A DNA stretch of 64,000 nucleotides from Cryptomeria japonica (GCF_030272615.1 NC_081407.1:263548574-263612573), one strand, 5' to 3'. Counted from the stretch's first letter, positions 1 to 12,548 are shown. Numbers and translations: made by a program. The notes: generated by a model not told the origin, from the sequence alone.

Positions 1-1400
1 TTCATTGGGTTGCATGTCATGTGATTTGGTGGACTTCCCCAGTTTGCATGCCTTGCGCGGGGTAAGTGGAGTTTGTTACCCTAAGTATTCAATTCAATTT
101 AATGTGTGGATGTACACATTAGTAATGTGGAAAATTTAAAATAGGTAGTTTCTTTTATATGATTAATCGTTAATTTAAAGAGATCGCTTTAATCAGAATT
201 GTAGCAAGCTTAAAGTATTTAACTTGGATTAATGTGCTCATTTACGCATTTGTAGTTGAGAAAATTATAATAAATAGGTTTCTTTCAAGAGATTAGTCAT
301 TTATTAAAAAGGTCACTTTATTATGAAGTAGCGAGTTAATTTTAAAAATAACGAATTCAATGAGTTATGCGTTTTAGAAAGGAAAGATTTAAAGTCATTT
401 GGAAATAGAAATAAATTAATCATTTTCGCATTTTGGAAAAAGAAAGGGGAAAATTTTATTATTTAAAGGAAATTATTTTTAAACTTGTAAAGTCGATATA
501 GTCTAAAAGATTGATTTTTGGAAATTTAAATTAATCTAAACGCTTTACCCTGGTCAATAGTTTCGAAATATAATGTAGGCCTAAATTAATATTGAGAAAT
601 TAAAATTTAAAACTAAATAAGAGAAAGGAGCATGTTAATTTTAATTAGAATAAAATGAGTTAGATTTATTGAGTAGTGGAAAAGAATGATTTCCATTTTC
701 ATTTTCTTGTATTTTTTTTTTTTAAAAAATGCTTAAATTCAAAATTGTAAATTAGGTCAAAAAAAGGGGGTTTCTCATTTAACCTAGTTTTTGGGAATAT
801 TTTGGGGGTTCTTCTTTTTGGATTTTTTTTTTGGGGAGAGGAAAAGAAAATGGTTTTGGAAGGGAGATGGGGGATGGGGAGAAAATAGAGTTTTGCTGTG
901 AGTTGCAGGGGGAGCTCTCCTTCAAAGTCTTGCCCGGAATGCAATACAAGGTACGATTCTAGCTTACCCTTGTATTTATTGTTGAATCAAAAAAAAAAAA
1001 ATTGGTGATTGAATGTTCTCCATGGAATGCTGGAAAAAGAAATGATAATACCCATGAATGTTTTTAAGATTTAGTTTCAGTTTCTTTTTGAAAGCTTGGT
1101 TGTTCTTGGATTCAAGGTTTGTTATGGTTTCTTGAAACATTTTGAAGAGAGGAAACTAATAGAAAAAAAAAAAAGAGAAACTGTTAAAAAATCCCTTTGG
1201 TTTTGACTGTAAATAAAAAAAAATGTGTATCAAAACTGTTGTTTTCATTGCTACTTTGGCCATGTTTATTTTTCTTTTTAAAAAAAAAATTATTATCAAA
1301 TGGGGCGTTAGGGTTTGGTAGGTGGAGGAGCCGAGGCTCAACTAGCGCCACCATTTCCCCCCCTCTCCTCTCTTCTCTCTCCCCGCGGGCTCGCAGATCT

Positions 1401-1608
1401 TCCTGCGACTACATTGTGGTCCACAGGGACCTGTGTCCATAATGTGGGCTGTAGGGGACCTACGTCCACACTGTGGGCCGCAGGAAGACCTGCGACCATA
1501 GTGCGGCTTGCAGGGACTGCGTCCACACTGTGGGCCACAAGGAACCTACGACCACAGTGTGGTTTCGCAGGACCTGTGTCCACACTGTGGGCCGCAGGGA
1601 CCTGCGTA
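1401..1608. repeat. GC-rich 29-bp minisatellite
   Basis: Six subunits start near 1435, 1464, 1494, 1521, 1550 and 1578 (spacing 27-30 bp). Types 'GTCCACACTGTGGGCCGCAG' and 'GACCACAGTGTGG' alternate, giving a higher-order period of about 57 bp. Each subunit centres on a small dyad such as CCACACTGTGG. The block is far more GC-rich than its surroundings. Open frames across it are by-products of the repeat and are not called as genes. Confidence 0.8.
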
Positions 1609-1845
1609 TTGGTCCCTCCCAGTCCCGTGATGGGAGGTGGGACCCGTAGGCTAGGACTCCCAATTAAAATAAGATTTGTTTTATGTTTTTTTTTATATAT
1701 TTTTTTTCAAAAAAAATATATGCAATATTAACATTTATAAAATGAAAGAAAAATGCCATGGGGGTATGAATAACAAAAGTTTGTAATATATTTGTAGAAA
1801 GATCTATTTTATTTGAAATTAGATTTTTATTGCTAAATACTATTA

Positions 1846-1868
1846 ATATATATATATATATATATATT
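1846..1868. repeat. (TA)n microsatellite
   Basis: An uninterrupted TA dinucleotide run of about 22 bp inside E0. Confidence 0.9.
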
Positions 1869-4110
1869 GAATAACGAAGTTTGTGTATATTCGGATTTCT
1901 TGCTTAGTTAAAAATTCATTAATCATGGCTTATTAAATTTATAGTAGTTAGCATTTAATTTTGGAACCAATTCCAGTAGGGAAGTAATCTTTGGAAAAGA
2001 GATTAAATAATGTGTTTATTTGATGATCTTGAGATAAAATACTTTTGTTAACATTTCGTAATACATTTTGATAAGAAGTTTTTCTGGGATATGTATTGTC
2101 TTTCGTTTGCATGATAAAGAACAACCAGAAGTTTTTAGGAATGAAATACTAAAGTATAAGAGTGTATGGAATATGAATCTAAAATTATCTTCGTATATTT
2201 TGTTAGTACTTCAACAATATCCTAGTAGAATGAATGTAAATTTGATATCGTATCGATCAAAAAAAAATTGTTGTAAGTTTAAGTTCCGTATTTGCCTTGT
2301 CTAAAGTGGTGGCAAACCTTGATGCATTTGTTTTGGACCCTGTTGTTGTTGAAATTGGGGCACCTATTTAAGTCTTAGGTCTCTAAATAGAGTACTGTTG
2401 GACAATGGACCTTGTACTTTCTTTTAGCATGCTCAGTTGGATCTGCCTCTATGTGGACATCATTTAGGATTTATGGACCAAAGTGGTCATTTGTATACTG
2501 GTTGTGTTCGCCTAAGTGGAAAAGATGTAGCAGACATGTAATTAAGTATTTCCAACTATATTGAATGTTAGAGGGGTCTTGCAGTTGAGCAGATCCAGAG
2601 ATGTAGCCCTTTAGGGGTGAACTCTGAGATCATATCTGTGTTATGCGATGTGTTTAGCCTCCTTTGTTTCATGCTTTAAGTTATCATGTATGGTTGTTAT
2701 CTTGTATAAGTGTATGGTGGGAATTTAATGAATTTAAATCAAAGTGCATAAAATTATTCATCTTGATAAATGTAGTAATCAGGTTCATAAAACATTGTAA
2801 GTATGATTATGGAAAAGTATTTGGTTTATGTAATTAAAGGAAGTAATGGTGGAAAGAATCTCATTAGGATACCATTATTGTTTTAGCTTGATATAAGTTG
2901 GTAAATTGATTGAATGTGTATGGGTAACAAAGTTAGTACTAATGTCGTAATTTTCTAATTTGAAATCTAAAGGATGAACATCATATAGGTATTTACTTTT
3001 ATCTTCTTAAATGAGTATCACCATGTTAATTATATTTTGATATATTGGATCGATTTGTTTAGCTATTTCATGTCTTAAACTTAACAAATAATCTTTACCA
3101 AACTAACTTGATAATTGGGTGAACTCAACTATTTATCCATAATTATAATCCTAATAAAAGAATTCTCTTATGATTGCTAAAATTGAACTAGAAAGGGAAG
3201 AATTCATATAGTTGTTTAAATCTTAATCTTAGTAAATGTGTCTCTTCATATTAAATACATTTAACTAAAAAGAGTGACATGCAACAAGATAGTTATATTC
3301 TAATCCTAATGGAAGAAAGTCACTATGAACTTATATTTGAATCCTGTAATAATGAATATCATCTTTCTAACTATATTTTAACTAAAGGGATGAAGTCATG
3401 TGTTCCTATTGCATTTTCACCTCAATGAATTGAGCTCCTTCTTTTAGCATTATTAAAACTTCAATGAATGAACTCTATGGCTACTTACACTTTATCATCC
3501 ATAAAAGAACTATGACTCATTAGTTGGTTATGCTCGAATTCAAATGAAGGTACCTCACTCTATTAATGGAAGTTTAATCCTTAATGAACGAATTTCATCT
3601 TATTAGCCATACTTTTAATATTTAAGAAAGATATCAAATGTGGGTGGTTATCTTAAAACCAAATGAATGAACTTCGGTATATTAATCACATTGAACCTTA
3701 AGGGAGGCCTCTTAAATTAATTATGTTTTAAAGTGCATTGAGTAAATAACCTCACAATGGCCTCCTAACCACCCAAAGTAAACGGGCACTTCCTAAAATT
3801 CCAAGGCATCAATTTATCGAACATAGATATATGTCCATGTCTTATCCATTATCACGTAATTAAGGTATCCAGCTTATTGGATCTTTTGGCGCGAGTTGAG
3901 TTAGGTGTAAGGTTACGTAATCATGTTGGGAAACTCCTTAGGCTCGTTATCCTTCTGTTGTGTTATATAAGTTTTTAGATAACTCCAAATTATCTTAATG
4001 TTGCAATTTATCAGTAATACTCTTAACTATTATTATAAAAAAAAAATATTTACACTCTATTTGAGTGTTTTTAACTTAAACCCTTAGGGGTTTCCTGGCG
4101 GGGCATTACA

Positions 4111-5908
4111 AGAAATAAGTTCATCAATTTCTTCTCTTGAATTAATAGGATGTCTAGCTAGAAGTTTTTCAATTTTCAGTTTCTTATCCAGCTCCATTAC
4201 TGCTATCCTTTTTGCTTCCAATCTTCTATAAAGTTCATTTGGTAAATCATCCACAACTTCAATCAAAACCTTCTTATATATGTCCAAGTGTAAAATAATG
4301 CTATTCTCAATACTCTCCCTATTAGAATCATTAACTATATTATATAGTTTGTGGACATTAGCCAAATTACCGTCATTAGTTATTTCATTCAACAAATCAT
4401 TCAAAGAAGGGGTAACTAGTTGTCGTTTCTTCTTTGGTGTTAGTTTCTTGGGCGGTCCCCTTACTGCTATTGTTTCTTTCTCAAAGTCCTTGTTGTCTTA
4501 GGTAAAGGAGAGGGTATCGGTGAAGGTTTTCTCTTCCTCCTTTCAACTCTTTTAAATTTTGTTGCTTTATCACTGTTAGTTCCAGAAGATGTGTCAACCG
4601 GTGAAATATATGCCTCTGATTGAAGTCCTTCAAGCTCACTAGCCGATATGCCACTAAGGTTCATGATATTTTCTTTTATTTCCTTTACTTTCTTAGAAGC
4701 ATCTCTAATGTATTTTTATCTTTTCTTTCTTTTCTTCAACAAATTTACATTACTCTCAATGGTCTCAGCACTACCAAAGACTTTTTCTGATGGTTCTCTT
4801 GGTGCATCTAGTAAAGATTTGGCATATGTCTCCAGAATAGTAAGATCTACTTCATATCCCATCTCAGTGACCCAAATAGTCCTAGGGAGCACTGCCTCCA
4901 TCCATGTCTCATCTCTTTTGATAACAAAACAAATTTCTTTGTCATATTTATCTACTACACTCTGTGGTAACCTTTCTCTAGCTCGCATCTTAGCTTGGAA
5001 AGTTTTAAAGTAATATGTTATGTTGTTGTCTCTAGCAGTTCCCATGCTGGTAAAAGCTTAATGTAGTTGTTTTCCTACCTGTATATCATAACCAAAGTCT
5101 TTGGGTCCTGTATCGAGGATCTCTTTAACAAAGTATAACATCAAACATACCAATAGATTTCCAAAATGGAATGTGCCTTTCTTGTCTCCCTTAATCTTTT
5201 TCAAATTGTCAATAAGCTTATCTTTTAACCATTCACACACATCTATCATTGCATTGTTGTTTACCATCTCATAAGAACTATGTATACAAAGACTAGAAAC
5301 AAAATTGAGTTTGTTAGCATGTGTGGCTTTATATCCAAGAACCATACTTACATATCTCACATTGATGTCCTTAATATCATTTACTCTAAGTGATCTATTG
5401 TTAGATGTTGCTCTGGTTAGGCTTATCACCTTGTTGTTGGGAATCTTCTTTGTCTTATCAGGTCTACTACCGGTTGAGGGTAAACTTGTAGCTGCCCTAA
5501 TTTCTTGTTGGGTTATCTTGTAAACAGAATCCAACCATAAGAATTCTCCATGTTCTCTACTCAATACAATCCTTACCACTTCCTCTGGAAATTGAGGGAT
5601 ATTCAGTATCTCCACAAAACCTAAAGTTTCCACAATCTATGTTCAGGTTTAACAATACCATGTTCATCACAAACGACCTTATTAAACATTTTCATTAATT
5701 CATCAAAACCTAGATCTTCTATATTGCAATGTATATAAATCCTAGAGTCTTTTGCAAATGCTACACCTTTAATAATTTTTGAAAATGCCCCTATAGAGTC
5801 ATCTTGCTTCTCAATTTCAGGAATTATCTTGAAAATGGGCCTAGGTCTCTTAATGTTCTTGATAATGGTAGGGTTTGCAATAAACTAGGGAACAAAAGAA
5901 GAGGCCAT
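4111..5908 (-). pseudogene. Family N ORF2, N-A copy (unrecognised protein, broken)
   Basis: Starts at ATG 5908 (MASSFVP) and runs to the E0 junction, matching codon by codon the N-B frame at 15913-12714. Disruptions: TAG shortly after the start (VP*FIAN), a 1-nt deletion near 5640, TAA at 5058-5060 and a frameshift near 4470. The N-terminal half is a helical globular region (for example EVVRIVLSREHGEFLWL, then ITQQEIRAATSLPSTG), followed by a basic stretch (RVERRKRKPSPIPSPLPK) that looks like a nuclear localisation signal. I do not recognise a named family with confidence. The layout recalls the plant transposon-associated Transposase_32 domain. It follows gag after about 300 bp, where an autonomous element would carry pol. 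Confidence 0.7.
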
Positions 5909-6211
5909 TGAAAAATACCTTTTACTGCCTAAAAATATTCTGAATATTTGAAGAAATCACTTCGCACCTTCGCCTTGAATGCCTTCGCTCAGTTTTCATG
6001 CTCTCTAATAATTTGAATGTTCGGTGAGTCAAAAATGAGGGAAATCAGATGATTTATAATAACATATCTTCCACCAACCGCATTAAATGCTCGCTGGTTA
6101 AATAAAAACTTAACACATCTACCGGTAAAGAAGAAAACTATCTTCTCACCATCAACTGAGGGTAATCTACATCATTTTCAACTTGCTGCAATACCCCCAA
6201 AGGGTTAGTTC

Positions 6212-7291
6212 TTAGTTGGATGAAGAATCTCCTATCGGTGGAGGATTACTCTTTTCTACTAGTGCAAAGACAATTTCATCAACTTTCTGATCTCTCTTCT
6301 TAATCCATTGTTTTGAAAATTCTTGCTTTACTTCAACTACCTTTTCTTTGCCTTTCAAACTGGATCCTTTATTGTTTGGCGGTGAAGTCTTGCTTCTACA
6401 AAATTTTGCAATATGTCCAATTTTGTTACAAGCATAACAAGTCACATTATTCCTTTGAATAGCCTTTCCATATCCTACACTGGTTTGTGTTCTGCATTGA
6501 TTAGATAAATTTTCATATCTTCCACAAACATAGCATTTCACATTCATTATGCAATTTTCTAAATTATGACCAACTTTGTTGCATTTGAAACATTGACCAA
6601 TGGGTGAGTTTGTATTCTGATTATTTCTAAATCTACACTGATTTTCTCTATGACCATATTTGTTGCAATTGAAACATTTTCTATTAAATTTATAAGCATT
6701 AGGTTGTCTTACTGGTTTTTTCAGATCTAGATTGTTTGCAGTACCAGAACTTTCTCCAACTTCAAATCCAAGTCCACTAGTATCTCAATTAGGTTTCTGA
6801 CTTTTCAGCATGTCATCAAGCTCCTCTGAAATTTTCTTGAATTTGTCTTTGTGTTTATTTGTAGTAGCCATCTCAGTTTTATCATGTTGCATGTGAATCA
6901 AATGTGTCTTCAACATATCATTTTCATGACTAAGTCTTAGATTTTCATTTCTAGTATCATTAAGTCTCCTAGTCAAGTCTTCTTTATTCTTCTTCCTATC
7001 TTCAATGTCTTTACATAACCTCATAGTCATATCTTGCATTTCATTCTTCATATTACTATTTTCTTGTCTCAATTTGTTTGCAAGTTCTCTAAGAGTTTCT
7101 TTTTCATCATCATCTTTCTGCATCTTTTCATGAAGTTCTTTTCTTTTATTTTGTGCTATAGCAAAGTTCTCCTGAAGTCCTTTAATGAATTCCTATGCAA
7201 TCCTTAGATCATCTTCAAGTTTGATATTTTTCAATTTCTTTTCATCATAATCTACAAGAGCTCCTTCCAACTGTTTTCTTAAGTTCTCCAT
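6212..7291 (-). pseudogene. Family N gag-like protein with four CCHC zinc knuckles, N-A copy
   Basis: One 359-codon frame from ATG 7291 (MENLRKQLEG), interrupted only by TAG at 7193-7195 and TGA at 6785-6787. The N-terminal two thirds is a long charged coiled coil (residues about 40-170, many K/E/N heptads). Four CCHC knuckles follow: CFNCNKYGHRENQC, CFKCNKVGHNLENC, CYVCGRYENLSNQC and CYACNKIGHIAKFC. The third has lost its histidine (H to N). Such a protein would bind element RNA in a cytoplasmic particle. No protease follows. The start is chosen because N-B has an ATG at the same place and the PBS lies about 60 bp upstream. Confidence 0.8.
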
Positions 7292-7347
7292 CTGTGTCGG
7301 TGTCAGAATCTTCCTCAAGCTATTAGGCTTTTAAAAATAGAGGACTA

Positions 7348-7360
7348 GGCTCTGATACCA
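7348..7360 (-). promoter_or_regulatory. Primer binding site, initiator tRNA-Met type (N-A)
   Basis: On the minus strand TGGTATCAGAGCC, the standard plant copia PBS complementary to the 3' end of initiator tRNA-Met, two bases from the LTR end. Confidence 0.93.
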
Positions 7361-7362
7361 AT

Positions 7363-8155
7363 TGTTAGAATCAATGATAGTCCCAAAGACACTAAGAGGG
7401 GGGGTGAATCAGTGTCTAACCGGTTAACATAATATTTATACTTACTAAAAACTTTTCATCTCAAAACATTGTACCAATAAATAAGAATTAATGCAGCAAA
7501 TAAGAATAACAGAGACAACATAGAGAACACACCATAACACAAGATATTTAACGAGGAAACCTGGTGTGGGAAAAACCTTGATGGGATTTATGACCCACAA
7601 TATTCACTCACTGGCCAATGAATAAATATTACTTACATGAGGGGCCTACACATGCAGGAAGGCTAGCAGCCTAGAGCTCACTGCTCAACTACAAAATGGA
7701 AGTCTCGCTGACTTACAAATTAGATTATCAAAATCCAATACAATGTACTACTTCAAATCAACATCAACTATGTTGGGTTCAATACCAGTTTAAGCTCAGT
7801 TAATAACCAAAACCTTCGCTATCAACTATATCACCTTATACAAAATTGCCTTACACTTCTCATCTATCTTCCTTACAAAAAGACCTATAAGATCTCATAC
7901 ATATATGAGTCTTTTACAATATTCCATGTCAACTTTTACAAGAGATAATTATGTTATAAAACAATAAACAAAAGTTTATTCCATGTCAGCTTGAGTGTCG
8001 GTAAGCATTGTTGCCGCTGCTAGTGAAGTTCTTGCCGGTGTATGTAGAAGTCTATTGCCAATGCCGGTAACTGCCGGTCGGTTGCTAGACGATTTCCAGT
8101 TGGTTGCCATCAATGAAAACATCAACTATTCTCATAATAGTGTAGAATGCCAACA
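7363..8155 (-). repeat. 5' LTR of N-A
   Basis: 793 bp from TGTTAG to CCAACA (plus-strand reading), matching both 781-bp LTRs of N-B. It contains the C-tract hairpin AGACACT (7387-7393) / AGTGTCT (7411-7417) around a G7 run. The adjacent 8156-8160 (ACCTC) should be one target duplication, with its partner outside the window. Confidence 0.9.
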
Positions 8156-9297
8156 ACCTCCTTAGATGATGTATCCTCATTAGAAGAATCACCACTCTCC
8201 TTTTCATATCCATCACTATTTGAACCCTCCACAACCCCCATGGCAGCAACATCCTCTTATTGCAACGGTCCACCCTGCCCAATGCCATCCATCTTCCATC
8301 CTCCTCCTCTACCTCCTACCACTCCTCCTCTATCCCTCACAACTCCTCCCTCATCTCCTCCTCCTACCCTGCAACCACCTCCTCCCCGACCACATCTAAT
8401 TGTACCACCCACAATAATCCTACCACCTCTCCTCCCTCTACCCCTCCTCCCACCTCGACCACCTCCCCCCTAATCATCATCATCAACCTCCTACAGTGCA
8501 GGAATTGACTCTCATGGCCCTATCAATCGCAGGAACCTATGTCAAAAAGTACTACGTATACTCTGTAGTCATCCCTACATCAACTACATTCTTATACATA
8601 CTCCATACGCAAAAAGGAAAAGAATAGAACTTGGCTTGGGCTATAGAAAAATCCAATGTGGCCCCCTAATCTGTCATTTCCTTGTGTACCCGAGCATACA
8701 AAGTCATCCCATGTGGCATCAGCTGCATGCACCCAAACTATTGGTAAACCTAAGGAAGGATGAGCCACTCTATCACATATGGGGTGCGACCCAAAAGGAA
8801 TTTTCTCATGAATAAAAATGTCACCTTAAAAGCATCCTCTAGCCATGGCTCACGCACTCGATAGGGCCTCCACACCACTGTATCCATATCATTTAGGGCT
8901 CGCCTCCAATACTCTAACTTCCCAAGTATCAGTTGGGAAGCAACCTGACTATATATCATCACAAATGGATAGGTCATGGCTATGTGCTCCCATGCCCAAA
9001 TCTATAGTAGAGTGCATCTAGAGGCTAGACTAGCTGTATCATCGTAAACCACCTGATGGATCTCATGGTATAAATGGGCAAGCAAACAAATACCCCACAT
9101 ATATCATGTTTGCAGCTGCACCATCTGTCGGAGCACTCAACTCCATCCAGCTGACAACCCATGTAACCTCCTATCCAAAATTAGGAAGCTACTAATCAAA
9201 CCTACCAAAACTGAAGGGAGTGGGGCATAGTTGTCTACCATGTCCTGCCACACCACTAAGTAACCTGCAATGTGGGTATCGTCTGGTGTCGGAGCAC
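8156..9297 (-). pseudogene. Plant mobile domain (PMD) protein fragment, C-terminal part
   Basis: Minus-strand translation gives a decayed PMD-type sequence. Near 9290-9200 it reads APTPDDTHIAGYLVVWQDMV. An open stretch at 8977-8750 includes WRRALNDMDTVVWRPYRVRE and a conserved-looking LGRTPYVIEW. The part near 8280-8480 is a low-complexity C-rich tract. Several stops interrupt the frame. PMD (aminotransferase-like plant mobile domain) proteins occur both in host genes and in plant retrotransposons. The matching N-terminal part is at 10890-11240, separated by unrelated DNA. It runs antisense to the P LTR at 19362, as the PMD frame near G1 runs antisense to G1. Confidence 0.55.
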
Positions 9298-10889
9298 CTA
9301 AGACTTAGGCTATTAGTTTTTCTCAATTTTGTCTTGTACTAACCTTAGCCAGATAAGATGCTCAATAAGGACTCCAGGAGGGTCCAAGAGTGAAGGTGAT
9401 GAGTAAAATGTAGGCCTAGATTGAGTTAGTTCTTCTTAGGTTTGCATTTTGTGCATAAGTAGTGGTTTGAGTAGGTAATTGACCTTCTTGATGGTCAAAA
9501 GTGTCAAAACCTAGTATAAGCATTAGGGAGGGTTAAAATAGTCTTAGAAATGCTTTGAAAGTCATGAGCAATGACTTAGAATAGGTTTCATAGGTTGAAA
9601 AGGCAAAAAGTGCAAAAAGTGCAAAGTTGCAAAAAAGTTGTCATGACAATTTTTGTCCTAAATTTATTAGTGATGGAGTTAGGGATATCCTAGTGCCCTA
9701 GAATTCCTCCACATGTTGGGAAGACTATAAAAACCTTCTCTTGCATGATTACCAAGGTTGGAGTTTTGTTTTTGTAAGTTCAACAATACGAAACTACTCA
9801 TTTTTGGGATGTTTGACATCATTTTGGCTTATTTTGCTCATATTGTGAATATAAATGGATTAGATCCACTGATCTAGTAATGGATTGAGTTTATTTGGTG
9901 TGTTTTAGAGTTGTTAGTTTCATTTCAATCTTTGTATTTAGGTTGTATTAGTGTTTTCTTGGTTTTGTTTGCAAACAACCAGTTTTGGCTTGTAAATAGC
10001 ATTTTTGAGTAAAATGGTTGCTCCATGAATTCCCTTCGTGCTACCATCACAACCTATTGGGAAATGGAAGGAAACCATGTGTAGTGTACATATGTAGGTA
10101 CAAGTGTTGGAGATGAATTTTGATATGTCTATCACCTTGTTATAGGTGAGTCCAGGAGCAACCCGGCTAGAGGAGATAGGGTGAATTTGGAGAGTAAAGT
10201 GTAGGGGTGGATGCAAGACCACAAACTAACCTTTTTGAGGGGTCCATAAAGTTCATACAAAGTTTCCTATGCAAGGAGAAGCCTTGACAAAAAAATTTGA
10301 TGCTCATTTTCAAACTAGATTGGTCAATGAGAATTAGGAGGCCTAGAAACCCTTCAAAACCCTCATTTTGGGGTTAGGGTATTGTACGGTAGGTTGAGAA
10401 GCCAAAACCACCTAAATCTCTTAAGGATAGGTGCACCATTGAATAATATCAAACCTTGTTGTAGGGTCTGTTGGACCGTTTTCCTCCAAGCCCTAGAAAA
10501 CCAGATTTTGGAGGCCTAATTGGGGCTCATTCCTTGTAGCCCCTTTCTAGGCAATATGGTGAAATTAGTAAGGAAGGAAATGAAAGAAAACCTCAATTCA
10601 ACCCAAAAGGCATTCAAATAATGTTAGAAGCCACCTCCACACCTCTGCATCAACTCACAATAGTAGGAGGTCAATTTGACAAGTTGAAGCCAAGACAGCC
10701 ATAATGAGCACATGGGAAACATTGTGAATTAGTAGGGTTCCTAGTGAAAACACTTGAAGAAAACACCTTGAAATTGACAAGAAGCAAGCCCTAGAAGATA
10801 TTGAGAATTACTTGGGGGTCTTAGAGCATAGCTAGGCCTAGAGAGTTGGTGGAATTGAGCAACACAAGCTAGGTGAAGTGTGAGCAAGC
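9298..10889. other. Unassigned DNA splitting the PMD pseudogene
   Basis: About 1.6 kb without a convincing reading frame. It probably entered after the PMD frame formed, since PMD coding similarity stops near 9297 and resumes near 10890. The sequence CAAGCTAGGTGAA occurs twice near the right border (about 10867-10895), which may be a local duplication. No clear TG..CA ends or terminal repeats were found. Confidence 0.4.
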
Positions 10890-11240
10890 TAGGTGAACCC
10901 CATCATCGTCAAACACCTCCTCCAGAGAATCCGTCCCACCAACCTCCTCCACATCATACTCCATAAGTTCTTCTATGATCGAAATCCACATAATCTGATA
11001 GATGTCCTCTAGTGTCACTGTAATCTCACCTATTGGTAATTGGAAGGTGTTATGCTCACTGCACCATCTCTCGACCAACATGGTGAGTAGTGCCCTATTC
11101 TTCTAATAGGGTGGCATGTGTAATAGGTGGATGAGACTGCAAGCCTCTATGACTACCAAATCATCAGCACTCAATTGATCTTGCATCACAAAATTCTTCG
11201 AGAATTTCTCCCAAAGCATGAGTACTCCTCGATGGACCTA
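10890..11240 (-). pseudogene. Plant mobile domain (PMD) protein fragment, N-terminal part
   Basis: Reads SLIHLLHMPPY, an in-frame TAG, then KNRALLTMLVERWCSEHNTF and LPIGEITVTLEDIYQIMW. This is the core signature of PF10536-type plant mobile domain proteins (ALVERW..ET.TFHLP.GE.T.TL.D). The same signature occurs on the plus strand at 33162-33530. The rest of the protein lies at 8156-9297. It is broken and unlikely to be expressed as a full protein. Confidence 0.75.
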
Positions 11241-11281
11241 TATCAATACATGGATATCATCCTATTAGATACATAGATCCT

Positions 11282-11751
11282 ATGCAATCTGACAATTATC
11301 AAATCAAGTATACAATCAATAAATTAGGACCTATATCGAACAAACAATTGACCCATATTGAAATCAGGACCCATATCAAATTAGGACTCATATCGACAAA
11401 TCGGGACTCATATCAACAAATCAAGACCCATATCAAAATCAGGACCCATATTGAAATCAAGACCCATATCGAATCAGGACTCATATCGACAAATCAAGAC
11501 CCATGTCGAACTCAGACCCATATCAAACTCAAACCCATTTCAAACTCAGACTCATATCAAACTCAGACCCATATCGAACTCAGACTCATATCGAACTTAG
11601 ACCCATATCGAAATCAGATCCATATCGAAATGACACCCATAATGAAAAATTGACCCATAATGCAAAATGACTCATAACGACAACAAAACCCATATCAAAC
11701 AAAGACCTATATTGAAATCAAACTCATATTGACATTGAACAATATCAACTT
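11282..11751. repeat. Degenerate 16-18-bp minisatellite (ACCCATATCGAAATCAG type)
   Basis: About 25 imperfect units of the form GACCCATATCGAAATCA are clearest at 11330-11640 and thin out towards 11750. The N-B element is inserted just inside its right edge. Related ATATCGACATCAATATC motifs reappear at 19140-19165 beyond N-B, so the array probably belonged to the interior of the P element. Confidence 0.75.
11747..11751. repeat. Target-site duplication of N-B, left copy
   Basis: AACTT directly before the LTR TGTTAG; identical to 18167-18171. Confidence 0.92.
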
Positions 11752-12532
11752 TGTTAGATTCAATGACAGTCCCAAAGACACTAAGAGGGGGGGGTGAATC
11801 AGTGTCTAACCGGTTAGTGGAATACTTAAACTTATTTATAACTTTGCAACCCAAATCAATGTACCGGTAAGCAATAAATAATGCAGTAAACAAAAATAAC
11901 AGAGACAACATAAATGCACACCATAACACAAGATTATTTTAATGAGGAAACCCTGTGTGGGAAAAACCTCAGTGGGATTTGTGACCCACAATATTTACTC
12001 ACTAAACAATATGAATAAATATTATTTACAATATGGGCATGCACATGCAAGAAGGCCAATAGCCTAGAGCTCACTACTCAATATAAGAGTCTCAGTGAGT
12101 ACAAAATGGATAATTAAATCCAATACAATGTACTACTCAAAATAGCACCTCTAATGTCTGGTTCAGTACTGGTTTAAGCTTAGTCAGATACCTTAACCAA
12201 AACCTTTCGTTATCAACTATATCACCTCATACAATAATCTCCTAGAATACAAAATGATCTATGAGATCTCATACATATATGAGTCTTTACAATATACCAA
12301 GTCAGCTTACAAAAAATAATTATATTTACAATACAATTTACATAAACAAAACTTGTCTTATGTCGGCTTGAGTGTCGATATACTTCATTACCAGTGAATA
12401 TGTTTACCGGTGTTGGTAGATGGTATCAGTGTGGACCTTGTTGCTAGTGTGTGTGTGTGTAGAGACCTAATACCAGTTGGTTGCCATCAATGAAAACATC
12501 AACCATTCTCATATGAGTGTATAATGCCAACA
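11752..12532 (-). repeat. 3' LTR of N-B
   Basis: 781 bp, TGTTAG to CCAACA on the plus strand. Hairpin arms AGACACT (11776-11782) and AGTGTCT (11801-11807) flank a G8 run. Rich in ACCGGT-like motifs. Confidence 0.93.
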
Positions 12533-12548
12533 ATCTCCCACTTTGGCA
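12533..12548 (-). promoter_or_regulatory. Polypurine tract of N-B
   Basis: On the minus strand GCCAAAGTGGGAGAT directly precedes the 3' LTR TGTTGGC, the usual plant copia arrangement. A second tract, CAAAGGGGGAGTAG, lies at about 12661-12675, as in many copia elements. Confidence 0.85.

Larger units (their letters stand above)
1..4110 (-). mobile_element. E0: LTR-retrotransposon fragment inserted in N-A, running off the left edge
   Basis: The right border is sharp. On the minus strand the element opens with TGTAATGCCCCGCCAGG at 4110, and from 4111 rightwards the sequence matches family N ORF2 (compare N-B near 14102-14120). TGTAATGCCCC is a plausible LTR 5' terminus, so this is read as an LTR in minus orientation with the rest of the element to the left. 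No gag or pol reading frame was found. The interior is AT-rich and holds a GC-rich repeat block (1435-1606) and a TA microsatellite. The 5 bp at 4111-4115 (AGAAA) should be one half of the target-site duplication; the other half lies outside the window. Where the LTR ends inside the window is not visible. Confidence 0.55.
4111..8155 (-). mobile_element. N-A: truncated copy of non-autonomous LTR element family N
   Basis: In element order (minus strand) it has a 5' LTR (8155-7363), a PBS, a gag frame, an ORF2 frame, and then a break at 4111 where E0 is inserted. It is colinear with N-B (11752-18166) over its whole length. No reverse transcriptase, integrase or RNase H frame exists between gag and the break, as in N-B. 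The missing 3' part (C-terminal ORF2, PPT, 3' LTR) should resume beyond the far side of E0, outside the window. Both reading frames are broken by point mutations. Confidence 0.85.

Noticed and set aside
8147-8508. Proline/serine-rich plus-strand frames
   Set aside because: Low-complexity C-rich tract lying antisense to the PMD pseudogene; no start context or family features.
9938-10222. 94-codon minus-strand frame in the unassigned segment
   Set aside because: No motif, no neighbours, expected by chance in such DNA.
11282-11751. Short regularly spaced repeats as a CRISPR-like array
   Set aside because: Units are contiguous and degenerate with no unique spacers, in a plant genome.
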